This document shows positions 44,355-55,200 of a DNA stretch of 64,000 nt, in pieces. This DNA comes from Grammothele lineata (Eukaryota > Basidiomycota > Agaricomycetes > Polyporales > Polyporaceae), in NCBI GenBank assembly GCA_002150815.3, contig NDFF03000126.1, positions 144,329-208,328 on the forward strand, in the 5' to 3' direction. Positions within the stretch are counted from its first letter, which is position 1. Every line of letters begins with the position of its first letter. The notes under the pieces are model-generated. The model was not told the DNA's origin. It saw only the letters and a list, made by a program, of their open reading frames with translations, and ran no database searches. The translations under genes were made by a program, and so were the position numbers.

Positions 44355-45663
44355 TCAGTCACCTTCTGCTGCTTCGCGTTCCCGTATCTCGCGCTCAAGA
44401 CGTTCACGCTCGGCTTGACGCATACGCATGAGGGCGAGGGATTCGAAGTCCACCCCAGCCGCGACGGGTGTAGTAGAAATGGGTGGTGCGGTGTTGAAAT
44501 CGGGCTGATAGAAGGTTATCAGAGGGCTATAGCGCATGGACGAGCGAAAGAGTACGCACGAAGGTTGATGGGAAAGATGAGAAAGCCCCGTTGGAGGCTG
44601 GTGCGGGGGCGGGCGTACTACAGGAAATCTTGTGGTCTGCTAACGAGGGATTCGTTGTTGGCGTGTCCTCACCATCCGCCTTCTTCGTCTCCCCGCCTAG
44701 ATGCACTGTCTTCTTCAACCACCCGATGAGTTCGGGCTCCTTACCCTCCGCCCAATCCACCTCTACGCCTTCTAACCCACTCTCCTTATGGCCGCTCGCG
44801 CAAACCGCAGCAAACGCGCTACCGGTCTGCTTGAATCGAATGACGGCGGTAACGCGCTTGGGTTTCTTCGGAGGGGAGGGTTTGAGGGAGAGGACGATAG
44901 AAACGTCGTGGACTGCGCCAAAGGGCGTAAGAAGACCGCTCAAACTTGCGGCGTCAATGAGAGTAGGATGGGCAGCGATGGCATACTTCACGAGAACGGT
45001 AGCATCTAGAAGACCTGCAGTTATGTGTAAACATCAGAGACAGAAACGACGAGGTACCACAACGTGCAGCTTGCCTCGCCGAAAGGACTTGTACTCACCT
45101 GGTGATGGCGGCTATATCTCGTTTGGTGCTTTCCTCTCCAACACCTCCCTCCCCGCCAGCCGCTTCTGCATCTCCCGCTCTCTGTCCTCCTTCAACCGCC
45201 TTCCTTTCTCCATGATGCGCTCATTCTCCTGTAAACGTTCCTTCTTCTCCGCTCCTTCTCGACGCGTGCTTTCTTGAGGGCCCGCTCGCGCTCCTTCAGC
45301 TCCTCGACAAGACCCCTGCATTTCGCGTCGTAATTGGCAAAGCGCGCCTTCTGAGTTTGCTTCGCGCGCAGCTTGGCACCGAGGGCCGCCCGCCGGAGTT
45401 GGTCGAGGAGCAGTTCTTGAGCCTGGATGAGCTTATAGAACTTGCGCTCTGCCGATAGATTGGTGAGCATCGCACGTTAGATCAGAATGGTCGAGTTTTT
45501 CGTACCTGCATCTGGGTTTCCGCGATTCCAGGGGCGTAGAGGGTATGGGTAAAGGTGCGCGAGAGACGAGGACGAGGGACCAGTACTTGTCCGGATGGAC
45601 TTTCAAAGACCTTTGCCTATACGCCGTCTTGATATCGAACTCGGTCGCCTCTATTGCTATCAT
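44355..45663 (-). pseudogene. DNAJC17-like J-domain/RRM protein, apparently disrupted
   Basis: Minus-strand remnants in the order of DNAJC17/Cwf23-type splicing cochaperones. A J-domain piece reads IEATEFDIKTAYRQRSLKVH (HPDK follows). Next come ERKFYKLIQAQELLLDQLRR, a charged coiled coil, LDATVLVKYAIAAHPTL, and an RRM-like VTAVIRFKQTGSAFA region with a PDFNTAPPISTTP tail. Several defects are visible: no start codon or first helix precedes the J piece; no AG acceptor lies before the expected NPDA exon; the coiled coil changes frame by one base near 45261, after KKARVEKE; and an in-frame TAG (45112-45114) stands just before the next splice donor. The RRM half is still open. Either this is a young pseudogene or the assembly carries base errors. 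If intact elsewhere, the protein would act in pre-mRNA splicing. Confidence 0.6.
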
Positions 45664-47558
45664 GAGCTAACTTCCTCTTCCTATGGCATTGAGCCGCGTC
45701 GAAGACGGAGAAGAGGATGGAGGAAGGTAAGAGAGTGGGCGGAAGCTCGCCGCCGCGGCACCGACGACTCGCGGGCGCCCGCCGCGCGCTCGATTGCCGT
45801 ATCGGCTGTCCTCTCCTTGTTACATACATTTGAACGCTTCCGTGACCCCACCCCTCCAGTTCCCGAGGCTCTCGTGGTCGACGCCGCGCTCGCGTGGTTC
45901 CACTTACAGTGCGAGACGGTAGCCTTTTCTGCTTATGGGAGGCCTTTTGCTGGAGAACGTACCCATAGACTCCAAATCGCGGATGCATGCATGGAAATTC
46001 CGTCTTTCCTCAATGGTCAATGGACGCGTCGCGGGGGACGATTCTCGTTCCAGAACCGGTCAGCCCGCTCATGCTACAGAATGGTGAACACAAACTCTAG
46101 TAGAGTTGTACAAGCGTGGTGGAAAAGTCTCTCTCTCTCCTCGGCACTGATAGTGAGTCCCCTTCTGGTTCTGACGCTCCTATGTGCCACGGTCAGGACG
46201 TCCGTCCTCACTGCGCTCCCTCTAGCCTGCGGGTCTTGTGAATCTCTGCCCAATAGCGATTTCCGGCCGTTTAGTCAACCCTACTCTTCGACTCTCTGAT
46301 CGTCGGAGACATGTTGAGAGCTGCCGTGACCTTGTGGTCTGCGTTATGTTCTCAGGAGTTAGCAGGGAACGAGAACGATGTCTCATCACCATCGTGAGTT
46401 TTCGTCTATTTTCCTTGCGTTTTGTCATGAGGGTCAGGTGGCGTCGCTGGGGGTGCGTTAGATGAGGGGAAGGAACTCCGAGTCCGAGGACATCACGTTT
46501 GTGAGTAGCCCGTACGAGGCGCATCTCTACCCTCATTTGCCGTTGTCGCGGAGGACGGTCATCACACGAAGACTACTTGTTGCGCGTAGGCAAGCGAGAG
46601 CTACCGAGAGCTATGATGTAGTCTTTCGATGGGTACGATTCTCATGCACGTTTGACTTGCAGCCCGTGCCTCCTCTCTCCAAGCTAACTGCTTGCTATCA
46701 AATGCCCCAATTACCTGTTCCCGTGTCGCGTTTCGTGCACGCGCACGTTCTGGGAAACGTCGACGCGCTGAGGTACGCTAGTCTTGCCTATAGCTTCGTT
46801 CTTTTGTTAGTGAGATTCGATCCATAAAGGCGTAATCCTCCCTCCTTCGGACGCTGCGGTACTCCCAGCGACTACTACGCACCTTACCTGTGTCACGGCG
46901 AAGTGTTTGCATATGGTAAGTACTCACGTCTTTTCGCCCTCATCCGCGCTCATCGGATACGTTTCGCTATAGGTCTGCCTCCAAGCCAAGAAAGGCGTGT
47001 GGTGCCCTCTGGAATTTCTGGGTACGTACGTTTGCGCATTCCCGCGTCGTGTCCTAATGTCGTTGGAGGCTCTAGGCTGGACCACGCTGTTGGTCTGTCC
47101 GGCTCGTCGCTGTTCTTCGAGCGACATGAGGACGTGCTTGAAAATGCCACGCAAAGTTCGTTGGACGGTCTACCACATCCCGTACAATCCCAACAGCAGC
47201 GCTCTCACCGAACCTGTGCATTGTCGATCTTCTCTCGTTCTCCGTTCAACTCATTTCCTGATCCATCACCATCCGCCCGTATGGGGACATCTGCTGTCTT
47301 TGTCGTCTTTCCCTCATCCAGCGGCTTGCTGCTGCAACTCCCCACACTCTAGGCCGTCTTCGCGCGTCAAGATCGGCATTTGCGCTCATGAGCTCTACCG
47401 TAGCATTTCCGGGAAGGCGGTATATTCACTAGATCTACGTCTCTTTAACGTCTACCTCTCAGCGCTAATGTCTTCACAATGAAGTCACGTCGATAGGCTA
47501 CCACCCCTCAGATATTCCGCCGATCGTCCCTCCCTTCCTTTCCTTCTTTGCACGACGT
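45664..47558. other. Region with many open frames but no supported gene
   Basis: A plus-strand frame is open at 45595-46299 and overlaps the damaged DnaJ gene, but shows no motif. Several GTGAGT, GTACGC and GTAAGT donors (near 46391, 46772 and 46916, plus strand) follow short coding-like stretches similar in style to those at 55-61 kb. No gene can be assembled. Confidence 0.3.
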
Positions 47559-48201
47559 CTATTGCAAATTCTTCCTCGTCTCACCCAACAAGCTCTCTGG
47601 ATCACGCCATCCCTCCAACAAATCCGACCTCTCTAGGTACCGTAGATTAGGCACGCTCTTCAAGTCGACGTTCGCCCGGAGATCCGCGTGGATGTCAGCC
47701 AGTGGCGTCTTCGTCGCACTTTGCGCGCCATGCTTTGTTGTCAAGGCTTCATTATCTCGCCCCGCGTCCCCGCGCAATATGTACTCTTCATGTTCTAGTT
47801 CATTCGACAGCAGCGCCTCAACAATCTGGCTCTGCACACTGTCCTCATACGCGTTAGCAGCCCGTCTCTTCTCCTACCGTCAAGTGTACAAGTTGGTGAT
47901 CCTTGACGACCTCTCTGCAACGCTTACTCGGCCACGCTCACAGCTCATACTCAGGAACCACGCGTCGATCACGCGCGCGCGCGCGCAACTCCGCGTATGC
48001 CAGGAAGTGCCGCATGTATCGTCTCGCCGGCACCGCTGTGGCACGAACCCCGTCGCTAGGATTGCGCACACGGGCGGCGAGGCTAGTTGGGCCCATGGCA
48101 GGGCGCGTTTCGCCAAGGAACGTCGCTTTCGCCTTCGTCTCGCTGATGTCCAATGCGTCCGTACCAACTACGCACACATACTGGCCACTTTGCTTGTGCA
48201 T
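47559..48201 (-). CDS. Hypothetical two-exon protein
   Basis: Low-confidence model. Exon 1 (48201-47941) ends PEYEL just before a GTGAGC donor. About 100 nt later a TGTGCAG acceptor opens exon 2 with SQIVEALLSNELEHEEYILR and runs to a stop at 47559 (ESLLGETRKNLQ). Exon 2 in particular has protein-like amphipathic composition (DIHADLRANVDLKSVPNL). No domain is recognised, and the opposite strand is also open, so this could be a shadow. The N-terminus is uncertain; upstream exons may exist. Confidence 0.25.
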
Positions 48202-48570
48202 AAACGGTCAGTAAGAGGACGACATGTCAATGGGACAGCTTCATATGATTCCCTCCGACAACTGCCAGTAGGCATGCGTGCTCGATAGAGTTCACTGGTT
48301 CAGCTGTCGCGATATTCCGTACGCGTTGGAAGACGGATGAAACTCTCCGGATGTACGCAACGTACGTCTTCCATGGACCACGACAGAAAAATGGAGTACA
48401 GTAAATATATGGGAGGTGTAATTCATGCACAGAATGATCGCGTGTGTCAAGAATATGCGGGAGTGCATGAGACGTGCCCTTCTATATGTTTTAGCGGCTC
48501 TAGGCTTCTTCCAATCTCATGAGAATGTCTCATGTACGGACGGCGTGCACATTGTAAACTTGCTATCGCT
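48202..48570. other. Intergenic, 369 bp
   Basis: Downstream of the first HET-domain gene. Nothing recognised. Confidence 0.4.
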
Positions 48571-50741
48571 TTATAATACACGCCCAGAGATGCCCCCAAC
48601 TGAAACCTCCAACGTCTTCCCTCCGGAGTACAGGCCGCTCCTCTTGAAAAGAAGAGTGATCTTGGGAAGTTCACCCCAGCCGTAAAATACCTCCCTCGGC
48701 GCGCTCATCACAACCTGACTTTGCTCATCTTGATCCAGCACCATATGATCCCTGCCGCAGTCGTGCACCACCGTGCGGTCAATGTCTTCCGTCTGCTTAT
48801 AGAACCGTCCCGCGCAGTAGTGTGCTCTAAGTCCATCGTCCGCGCTGGCAATATGGCTGCAGCAGCCCAGCTCGAGGATAAAGCGAAGGTTGTACTCTGA
48901 GCTGTAAAAGATGAGCACAGCTGGGCCCGGGGTTTCGCCTGTCCACGGAATTTGCGGAACCTCGACATCGACCAGCTCCAGCGTCAGCTTGTTAGAGACT
49001 GAGAGCATTTTGAGGCTCGATCTCTCTAGGACGAAGGGCGGTGGATCTGAGCCTATGCGCAGGCGGTCGACAAGCTCATGTGGGTCCATTGGATCTGAGG
49101 CGCGGTACTCTGGGCGTCCGGAGATGTACATGGTGCACCACTCCCACTTCAATCTGTCATAGAGTTTGGGATGAATAGCAGTGAATCTCGCCTGGTCAAT
49201 GAGAGAGCAAGAGTATGTGGGGATGTCCCTCTCAGGAGCTGACTTGTCCTTGTGGAGCAATAAACAAACATAGTGTCCATACAGCTGACTTCCCCATAAC
49301 ATGGCAAGACAACTGTTGGAATCCTTGAATAGGTGAATGGGAATGCGTGTGCGGATGCCGTGTGGAGTCACTGCAAATGAGGGTACCATGGATTCGATGG
49401 TAGATCCCTCCATTGTGTGTTCAGAACTCTGCAAGAAAGGCTTGTGAGAGAGGTGTAATGTTGAATGCAATATATTGAGCTTACCGACGAGGCTGTTATG
49501 CCTACAGGAGACTCTGGGCCAGTAAAAATAACATGCCGGGACCGGCCGAAATTGGATGGTGATGGGGCAAATAGATAGGACACCTCACGATCTGCCGGTG
49601 ACTGTCTTACACTGTCGGGATCGGTAGGCACAGCTCTCTCTAGCTCCTCAAGATCCTTGAATTCCTTCCAAAAACCCCACGCAAACAAACTCGTATCCGG
49701 TGACGTCCGCAGAATCCCCTCTTGAAGCCTGTAGAACGCGTTCCGGCCCTCTCCATACAGCGTCGGCATGTTGATTCCAAAGATACCAAAGAGGCAGTAT
49801 GCCTTGTCCTCGATGCGCGTCGTCGAGCGAAAGGACGCCCACTGCATTCGTGCTGCGATGCTGATCTCGGTGATATCCTTCTCGAAACGCAGCACGCTCA
49901 CAGGAATGTTAGTGATTATCCGGAGACTGTCTGCGTGTGTGTACTTGTCTCCGAGAAATGTCCAGTCGCGCGACATGAAATTGACCTTCTTCGGAGCGAG
50001 GAGCTCCTGCAGCGTCCAGCCGCGCCTGTGCCACCTACTACTCAGAAATTTGTAACCATCCATACGGGAGCCATTGGGTACATCAGATAAGTAGACGTAG
50101 CAGACGTCAGAAAGCGCGTAGTATCGGAACATGGAGTTGATGGCCTCGGTGAGCTCGGAGCTACTGGTCTTATCGATGCAGCAGGTGTCAGCCCATGCCC
50201 ACTCGAAGCCGTGCTTCTTGGCCTGGCGAAGGAAGCCCTGGATCTTCTCCGAGAGGAAGGAAAGAGGAGCAGAGGGGGGAGACTCGGGTGCAGGATGCGA
50301 GACGGAGAGGCTGCTGTCTGTATCGGGAGGGGGAGGGGCCGAGGGGTCCAAGGATACCTGTGCGGAGGGAGAGGTCGACTCGGAAGGCGAGGAGGACGGT
50401 GCGGAAGCGGGATCATGCCGAAGACCAAGGGCGGAGACGAGTTTGCTGATGATCGCCTGCTGCTCGTTGATCGCAAGCTGCTGTTGCTCAACAGTCCGCC
50501 GAAGATCCTCCATCGTTTTGTGCAGACCTTCGAGACTCAGAGCGGGTGTCGGACCCTCAATGCGTGCGGAGGAGAGTTTCTTGTTCTCCTGGAACGCCTT
50601 CGCCCCATCACGGACGCCCTGAAACGTGTCCTCCTCTGCAGCGGCACCCCAGACGTGTGAGAGGATGGCGTACCCTCCAGGAACGTACTCCGGGCCTTTG
50701 AACTCCTTCAACTCAGCTGTCTCGGTGTTGAGAACCCACAT
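48571..50741 (-). CDS. HET (heterokaryon incompatibility) domain protein 1
   Basis: Two exons (50741-49485, 49428-48571) with a 56-nt GTAAGC...TTGCAG intron give 704 aa. The HET domain shows its three usual blocks: WVLNTETAELKEF and YAILSHVWG at the start; FEWAWADTCCIDKTSSSELT, AINSMFRYYALSDVCYVYL and RRGWTLQELLAPKKV in the middle; then CLFGIFGINMPTLYGEG. About 110 residues (near 52-160) separate the first and second blocks: a coiled-coil-like RRTVEQQQLAINEQQAI and a Ser/Pro-rich linker. The C-terminal half contains HGIRTRIPIHLFKD, EYRASDPMDPHELVDRLRIG and LTLELVDVEVPQIPWTGETP, shared with the paralog at the right edge. HET proteins trigger cell death when incompatible hyphae fuse. The start is placed at the MWVL methionine by family custom; a frame-open ATG 36 bp upstream is an alternative. 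Confidence 0.88.
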
Positions 50742-52900
50742 AGCTGCACGGAAGATGTGGTCGGTTGATAACCGCATTGAGAGACCAACGAAGATGGAGG
50801 TGTACTTACCTCGGGACAGGATGTGAATATAGAACGAAAGAAGCGCGATGCAATGCTAGGGGGAGAAAGAGGGCCGAGTCCGTGGGCTTCGTCGAATATG
50901 TTGAGCGACGAGGAGATCAATAGAACAGAGAGATATAGGTGCAGGGAAAGGGATCGTCGGAAGGGAGCAAGAGAGACCGAAGAGGAGCTAGACACAAGAT
51001 GGTGTGGATTTTTCACGATGTTTCTGTACAAACGAGCCAGAGACGATGGCTATATTCAAGGTCAATCAGCATACATAGAGATAAATCGCGCGGACTGTGG
51101 GCTACGGTGTATCACTCACATCGACAGAGTTTCGTAGTTGAACTGTTGCAAAGCGTGATGTTCAGAGGCCTAGAGAAGGGAGGTACGTAGTTGAGGCTGA
51201 TGGAGAAGATAGCTCAGGGCGGATACGAGGGGCGGTAGGCAGAACAGCAGGGCAGCGGTGAGTAGCGAGGGCTGATACTGGCCTGCCGCGCACCTGCAGA
51301 TACGACCATGGGATAAGGGCATAGCGCTAGCGCTGACGCCGATGTAATTGTCCACCTTCGATGATTCTTCCCATGCGCTGTCCACATTCCAATCTTCTGT
51401 GGCCGTCTCCGTGGGAGACAGCAGTGTGGAATAGAGGGCTTCTTTGACAGCTGCAGGCCGTCTGACCGTCTGTTGGATCGCTCGGAATGCGGAGGGAGCT
51501 ATTACTTTGACTCACACTATTCATTGCCATTAGTCTCAGAATTAACTACTACACGTACACTGCAGAAAACATATGGAGCCCATCGATAAGAGAGGAAGCA
51601 CTGGAGTTGTGGCCCGCATGCCCCAGATTAGCTCGGAGACAGCCTGGGCGGAGCGCACGAGAATGTGCGTCAGCCGAACAGAGAGCGCCACCACGAGCTA
51701 TACGCATTGCTGCCGCGATGCGTACCAGGGCGTGAACGCTACAGACCCGTGGCAAGTGATTGCTGGGTCAAGTCAGACTGTATTAGGGCGAGGGTCCGGG
51801 GCGTGGATAGGGCGCTGAAATGTCCACCAGCACTGAGCAAGTGTGAAGAGAGCGCCGATCGCGGGCACCTACCGGGCCCGGCTGACCAGACGAGGCCTCC
51901 CCCGTACCTCGCTCCGAGGCGGAGTTGGGGTAGACGTACGCTCAAGGCGGTACTCGATCGCGAGTCCGACCGCAGGACCGGATTTGCGAAGCATCGGCAT
52001 CGGGACCATGATCTAGGACCTGACGTCAACAAAGGCTAGTGTCACTGGCCACCGATCGAGAGCTCCCGTCAAAGCTCCCGAGCGTGGTGCAACAGCGTTC
52101 TGCCTGTATGCGCGCTGGCTCCATATTCCTCGCCTCTGCCCGCTCGTTGCGCAGGCCTCTCGATCGACTCCCCATTCCCTCTCGTGACACGAACTACACC
52201 TGCGCAGGCGCAAGGACCCTCGTTCGTTCTCCATGGGCTTGCGACGTACCGTATCTTCCCCTACTCAGGCATGACCCAGTGGTTAATTTGTCGGTACCCG
52301 CAACGTTCCCTCGTCTGCCCATGTACTCGACTGCGTGCACTAGGCTCTATCCGTATCACCCCGCCCTCTCGCTGGGTCCGAGAGCTACGGACGAAAAGAC
52401 ATCACATTATACGCGTACCACTCGAGCGCGTACTTAATTCTCTCGATATCTCGCCCCATGCAATAGCGCACCCTCGGCATCTCACGCACGGACGAAGCTG
52501 AGTCAAAATATCAACGTCCATAGTGTCCGGTATGGACTGAAGGCGGATGCGCACGAGCGGGACTTGCCTGGCCAAGTCCTCCTGTATGAGCGTGTGCCAC
52601 AGTCAGTGTCAAAACACAAAGCCACCAGACACGACGCAAACATGCACCTATCGTGTCGAGCGCGCGACGCGTGCACGGGGGGAAAGGCTGATGGACCTTC
52701 GCCACGGTGTACAGCGCATTGACAGATCGCGTCATCCGGGGTGGTACACGCCTTAGGAGGGCCGTGCGGTGCTCGCGACGCTACGAAGAGAATATGTACA
52801 GTATGACGATCAGAACATTGGTAGGCCCGATCGTGGAGGTTGAGCCCGGCGTCGGCAGGACCAAAACAGAGAAACACAGGTAGGCGTCTTGGCGTGGCTC
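50742..52900. other. Gene-poor interval left part, 2.2 kb
   Basis: Upstream of HET gene 1; holds its promoter. Only short, motif-free frames on both strands. Confidence 0.4.
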
Positions 52901-53784
52901 CTGAACGTCGAGCGGTAGGCCAGGGCGACGATGACGGTTTTGGTCCGCATCGAAAGGGGTCCGTCAGAGGGCCCACGGCACGGCCCAAGTATGAGTGTCC
53001 GTCGTGCAACTGTAGAAATCGCGCCTATTAGAGCTCCAGAACGTAAGGATTATTGATACCACGAACCTCAAAAGGTGTAGTACGTGGGTCTGACAGAAAT
53101 GCACGTGGCGGAGACGTACGGAAAGGAAAGTACGACGAGGGATACGTCGTAGGAAGGTCTTTCAGCCGCACGATGTTCAAGGGAGAGCTCGCGATACTGC
53201 GTGGCGCGAGAAGCAGCCAAGTGGGCAAGAAGCGTCGGGAGGAGTTCTTTGGGCGAGACATTGAAGGCGATCGCGGGGACGTCGCAAGTGCTGAATCGAC
53301 ACACAACAGGCCTGAGATGTCCGGGCATGCTGCGCAACCCGCGACCATGAGTTTTGGGGACGTCCCGCTCCGCCGCGGCTGAGGCAGACGTGTGCGCGCC
53401 GCGAACTAGCGGCCTTCCTTGTGTTCGTTGCCTGCAGCGCATTGACGTGGCCGCTGTGCGACTCGTCCAGATGGAGGTCGCGTTCCTAGACAGTATCCTT
53501 GGCGCGTTTATGATGCGTAGCGAGCATCCACGGCGCGCGCGTTTCGACGCCGTATCCAGCTGTAGAACGGGAACTCGTCAGAGTCATCACTTGATTTACG
53601 GCCTGATTGGAGAAGTTGAGAAGTGAACGCACCTAGAACGATTGCGAGCGCGTTCGCTGTTAGGACGACTCGAGGTGGCGGCGCGCGCGCATGGTGACTC
53701 GAAACGGTGCGAACGCGGTCGCACTACGGCAGGGGGACGGTAGATGGAGCGTTGGCAGTATGTGTTGAAGGCAGGTGTTTGACC

Positions 53785-53910
53785 ATGGAAGACGTCGAGT
53801 CGACTCGCGTTCGCCTTCTGCAAACGGGCCCGACGTGAGCGTTCCGTGACGCGAACGTCCAATATGAAGAACAGTGGGTACTTACAGGTCGACACCAAGA
53901 TCCTTTGACG
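53785..53910. repeat. Diverged direct duplication, unit 1
   Basis: Aligns without gaps to 54051-54176 over about 126 bp at roughly 80% identity by eye. Shared blocks include GTCGAGTCGAC, CATGAC/CGTGAC-GCGAACG and GGGTACTTACAGGT. On the minus strand both units carry a splice-donor-like CTGTAAGTACCCA. Confidence 0.6.
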
Positions 53911-54050
53911 GTATCTGCACCCTCTGTGAGCCTGTCTGAGGGATCATCGTGACTCCGTAGTGCTCGGCAGGGTCGGCGGGTAAGCAGGGGATATCCTAAC
54001 GGCTCGTAGGCGAGCGTTGACAGCGCTTGTCGACAGAGGGTCTGTCAATC

Positions 54051-54176
54051 ATGGATAACGTCGAGTCGACGTGTGCTCGGCCTCTGCGAAGGGGCCCGAT
54101 GTGAGTGTTCCATGACGCGAACGCCCAACGCGAAGAATATTGGGTACTTACAGGTTAACATTAAGATCCTATGACG
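54051..54176. repeat. Diverged direct duplication, unit 2
   Basis: Second member of the pair beginning at 53785, offset 266 bp. On the minus strand it reads through HRILMLTCKYPIFFALGVRV, compared with a similar CKYPLFFILDVRV in unit 1, so the duplicated piece may be an exon plus its intron. Confidence 0.6.
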
Positions 54177-55200
54177 AGACTTGCGTCCTCGACGCGCGTG
54201 TCGAAGGCTGTCGAAGGGATCTTCGAGAGGGGCCTTGTTACTACTACTCGGCGTCCTTGGAGGCAATGCGAGGGGATAGCCAAATACCTTCCTCCAAACG
54301 GAAACGCCCCACTACCGCTGGGACGGCCACGCCGTCACAGTCAGTTTCTGGAGCTCGAGCGTGCATATAGATGACATAGTGTTACTTGGCCGCCAGAGAA
54401 TGAAGGGCACGGACATCAGATAATGATCGAGCGAGCGAGCGGACCAACTCACGCAGACATGGGAGGGAACGGAATGGTCGTTCGCGGGATGGACTTCAAG
54501 AGGGTAAGTTGGGGCTATACGTGTAGGCTAGACAGGTACACTCACGATTCTCGACACGTGCACCGAATAGAGCTGTAAAGTCTATCTGCGTCTCCCAAAC
54601 GCAACACGATCGCCAACCGATTGGAACACAGAACGTCAGGTGGGAGGGAGCGCGGCGGGTTCGCGAATCCACTCGCCTGTGTTCTGCGCCGAGGGTGGAA
54701 CGTCGACGGTCTGGGATATGCGCAACGATGGGTATCGGAAGACGCACGAAGTGAAGAAGCGAGCTTGGAGGGCGTACCTGAATCGTCCTGCCGTCGCCAG
54801 CTTTCCGCAAGGAAGATTGTGCAACTCCTCGTTTATCCCAGCGTTAGGGACGAGTTGTGAATAGCATGCGGAGCTGTGATACTCATGATAAGTTAGATTA
54901 CCGGCGATGAGGAGACGGTCGCACCAGGATTGCAGAGGGGCGGACTGAGACGAGTGGATAACGTAGGGAATTTGAGAGGGAAGAGGACGTGGTGAGGGGT
55001 GAAGGGAACCCGAGCTGACAGTACATCAAAACATGAGCAAGGAGACAGTGAACCGGCGCAACATACCAGATGCCAGGCAAGGGCTGTAGGCAGCTGCTAC
55101 GGAACGGGACACCGGCAGACTTGTACTAGATCCCGCATACGTCACGTCCGGCAGAGCGAGAATTTGGGAGACGAGCGCGTGTCAGAGGGGTAGAGATGGC

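Larger units (their letters stand above)
52901..55200. other. Gene-poor interval with diverged duplication
   Basis: No gene is supported. It contains the diverged 266-bp-spaced duplication listed separately. Minus-strand donors (CCTGTAAGTACCCA) occur in both copies, so exons of a small unknown gene may once have been here. Confidence 0.35.

Noticed and set aside
45595..46299. Plus-strand frame of 234 codons overlapping the DnaJ-like remnant
   Set aside because: Starts antisense to the J-domain piece and lacks any recognisable domain; treated as unsupported.
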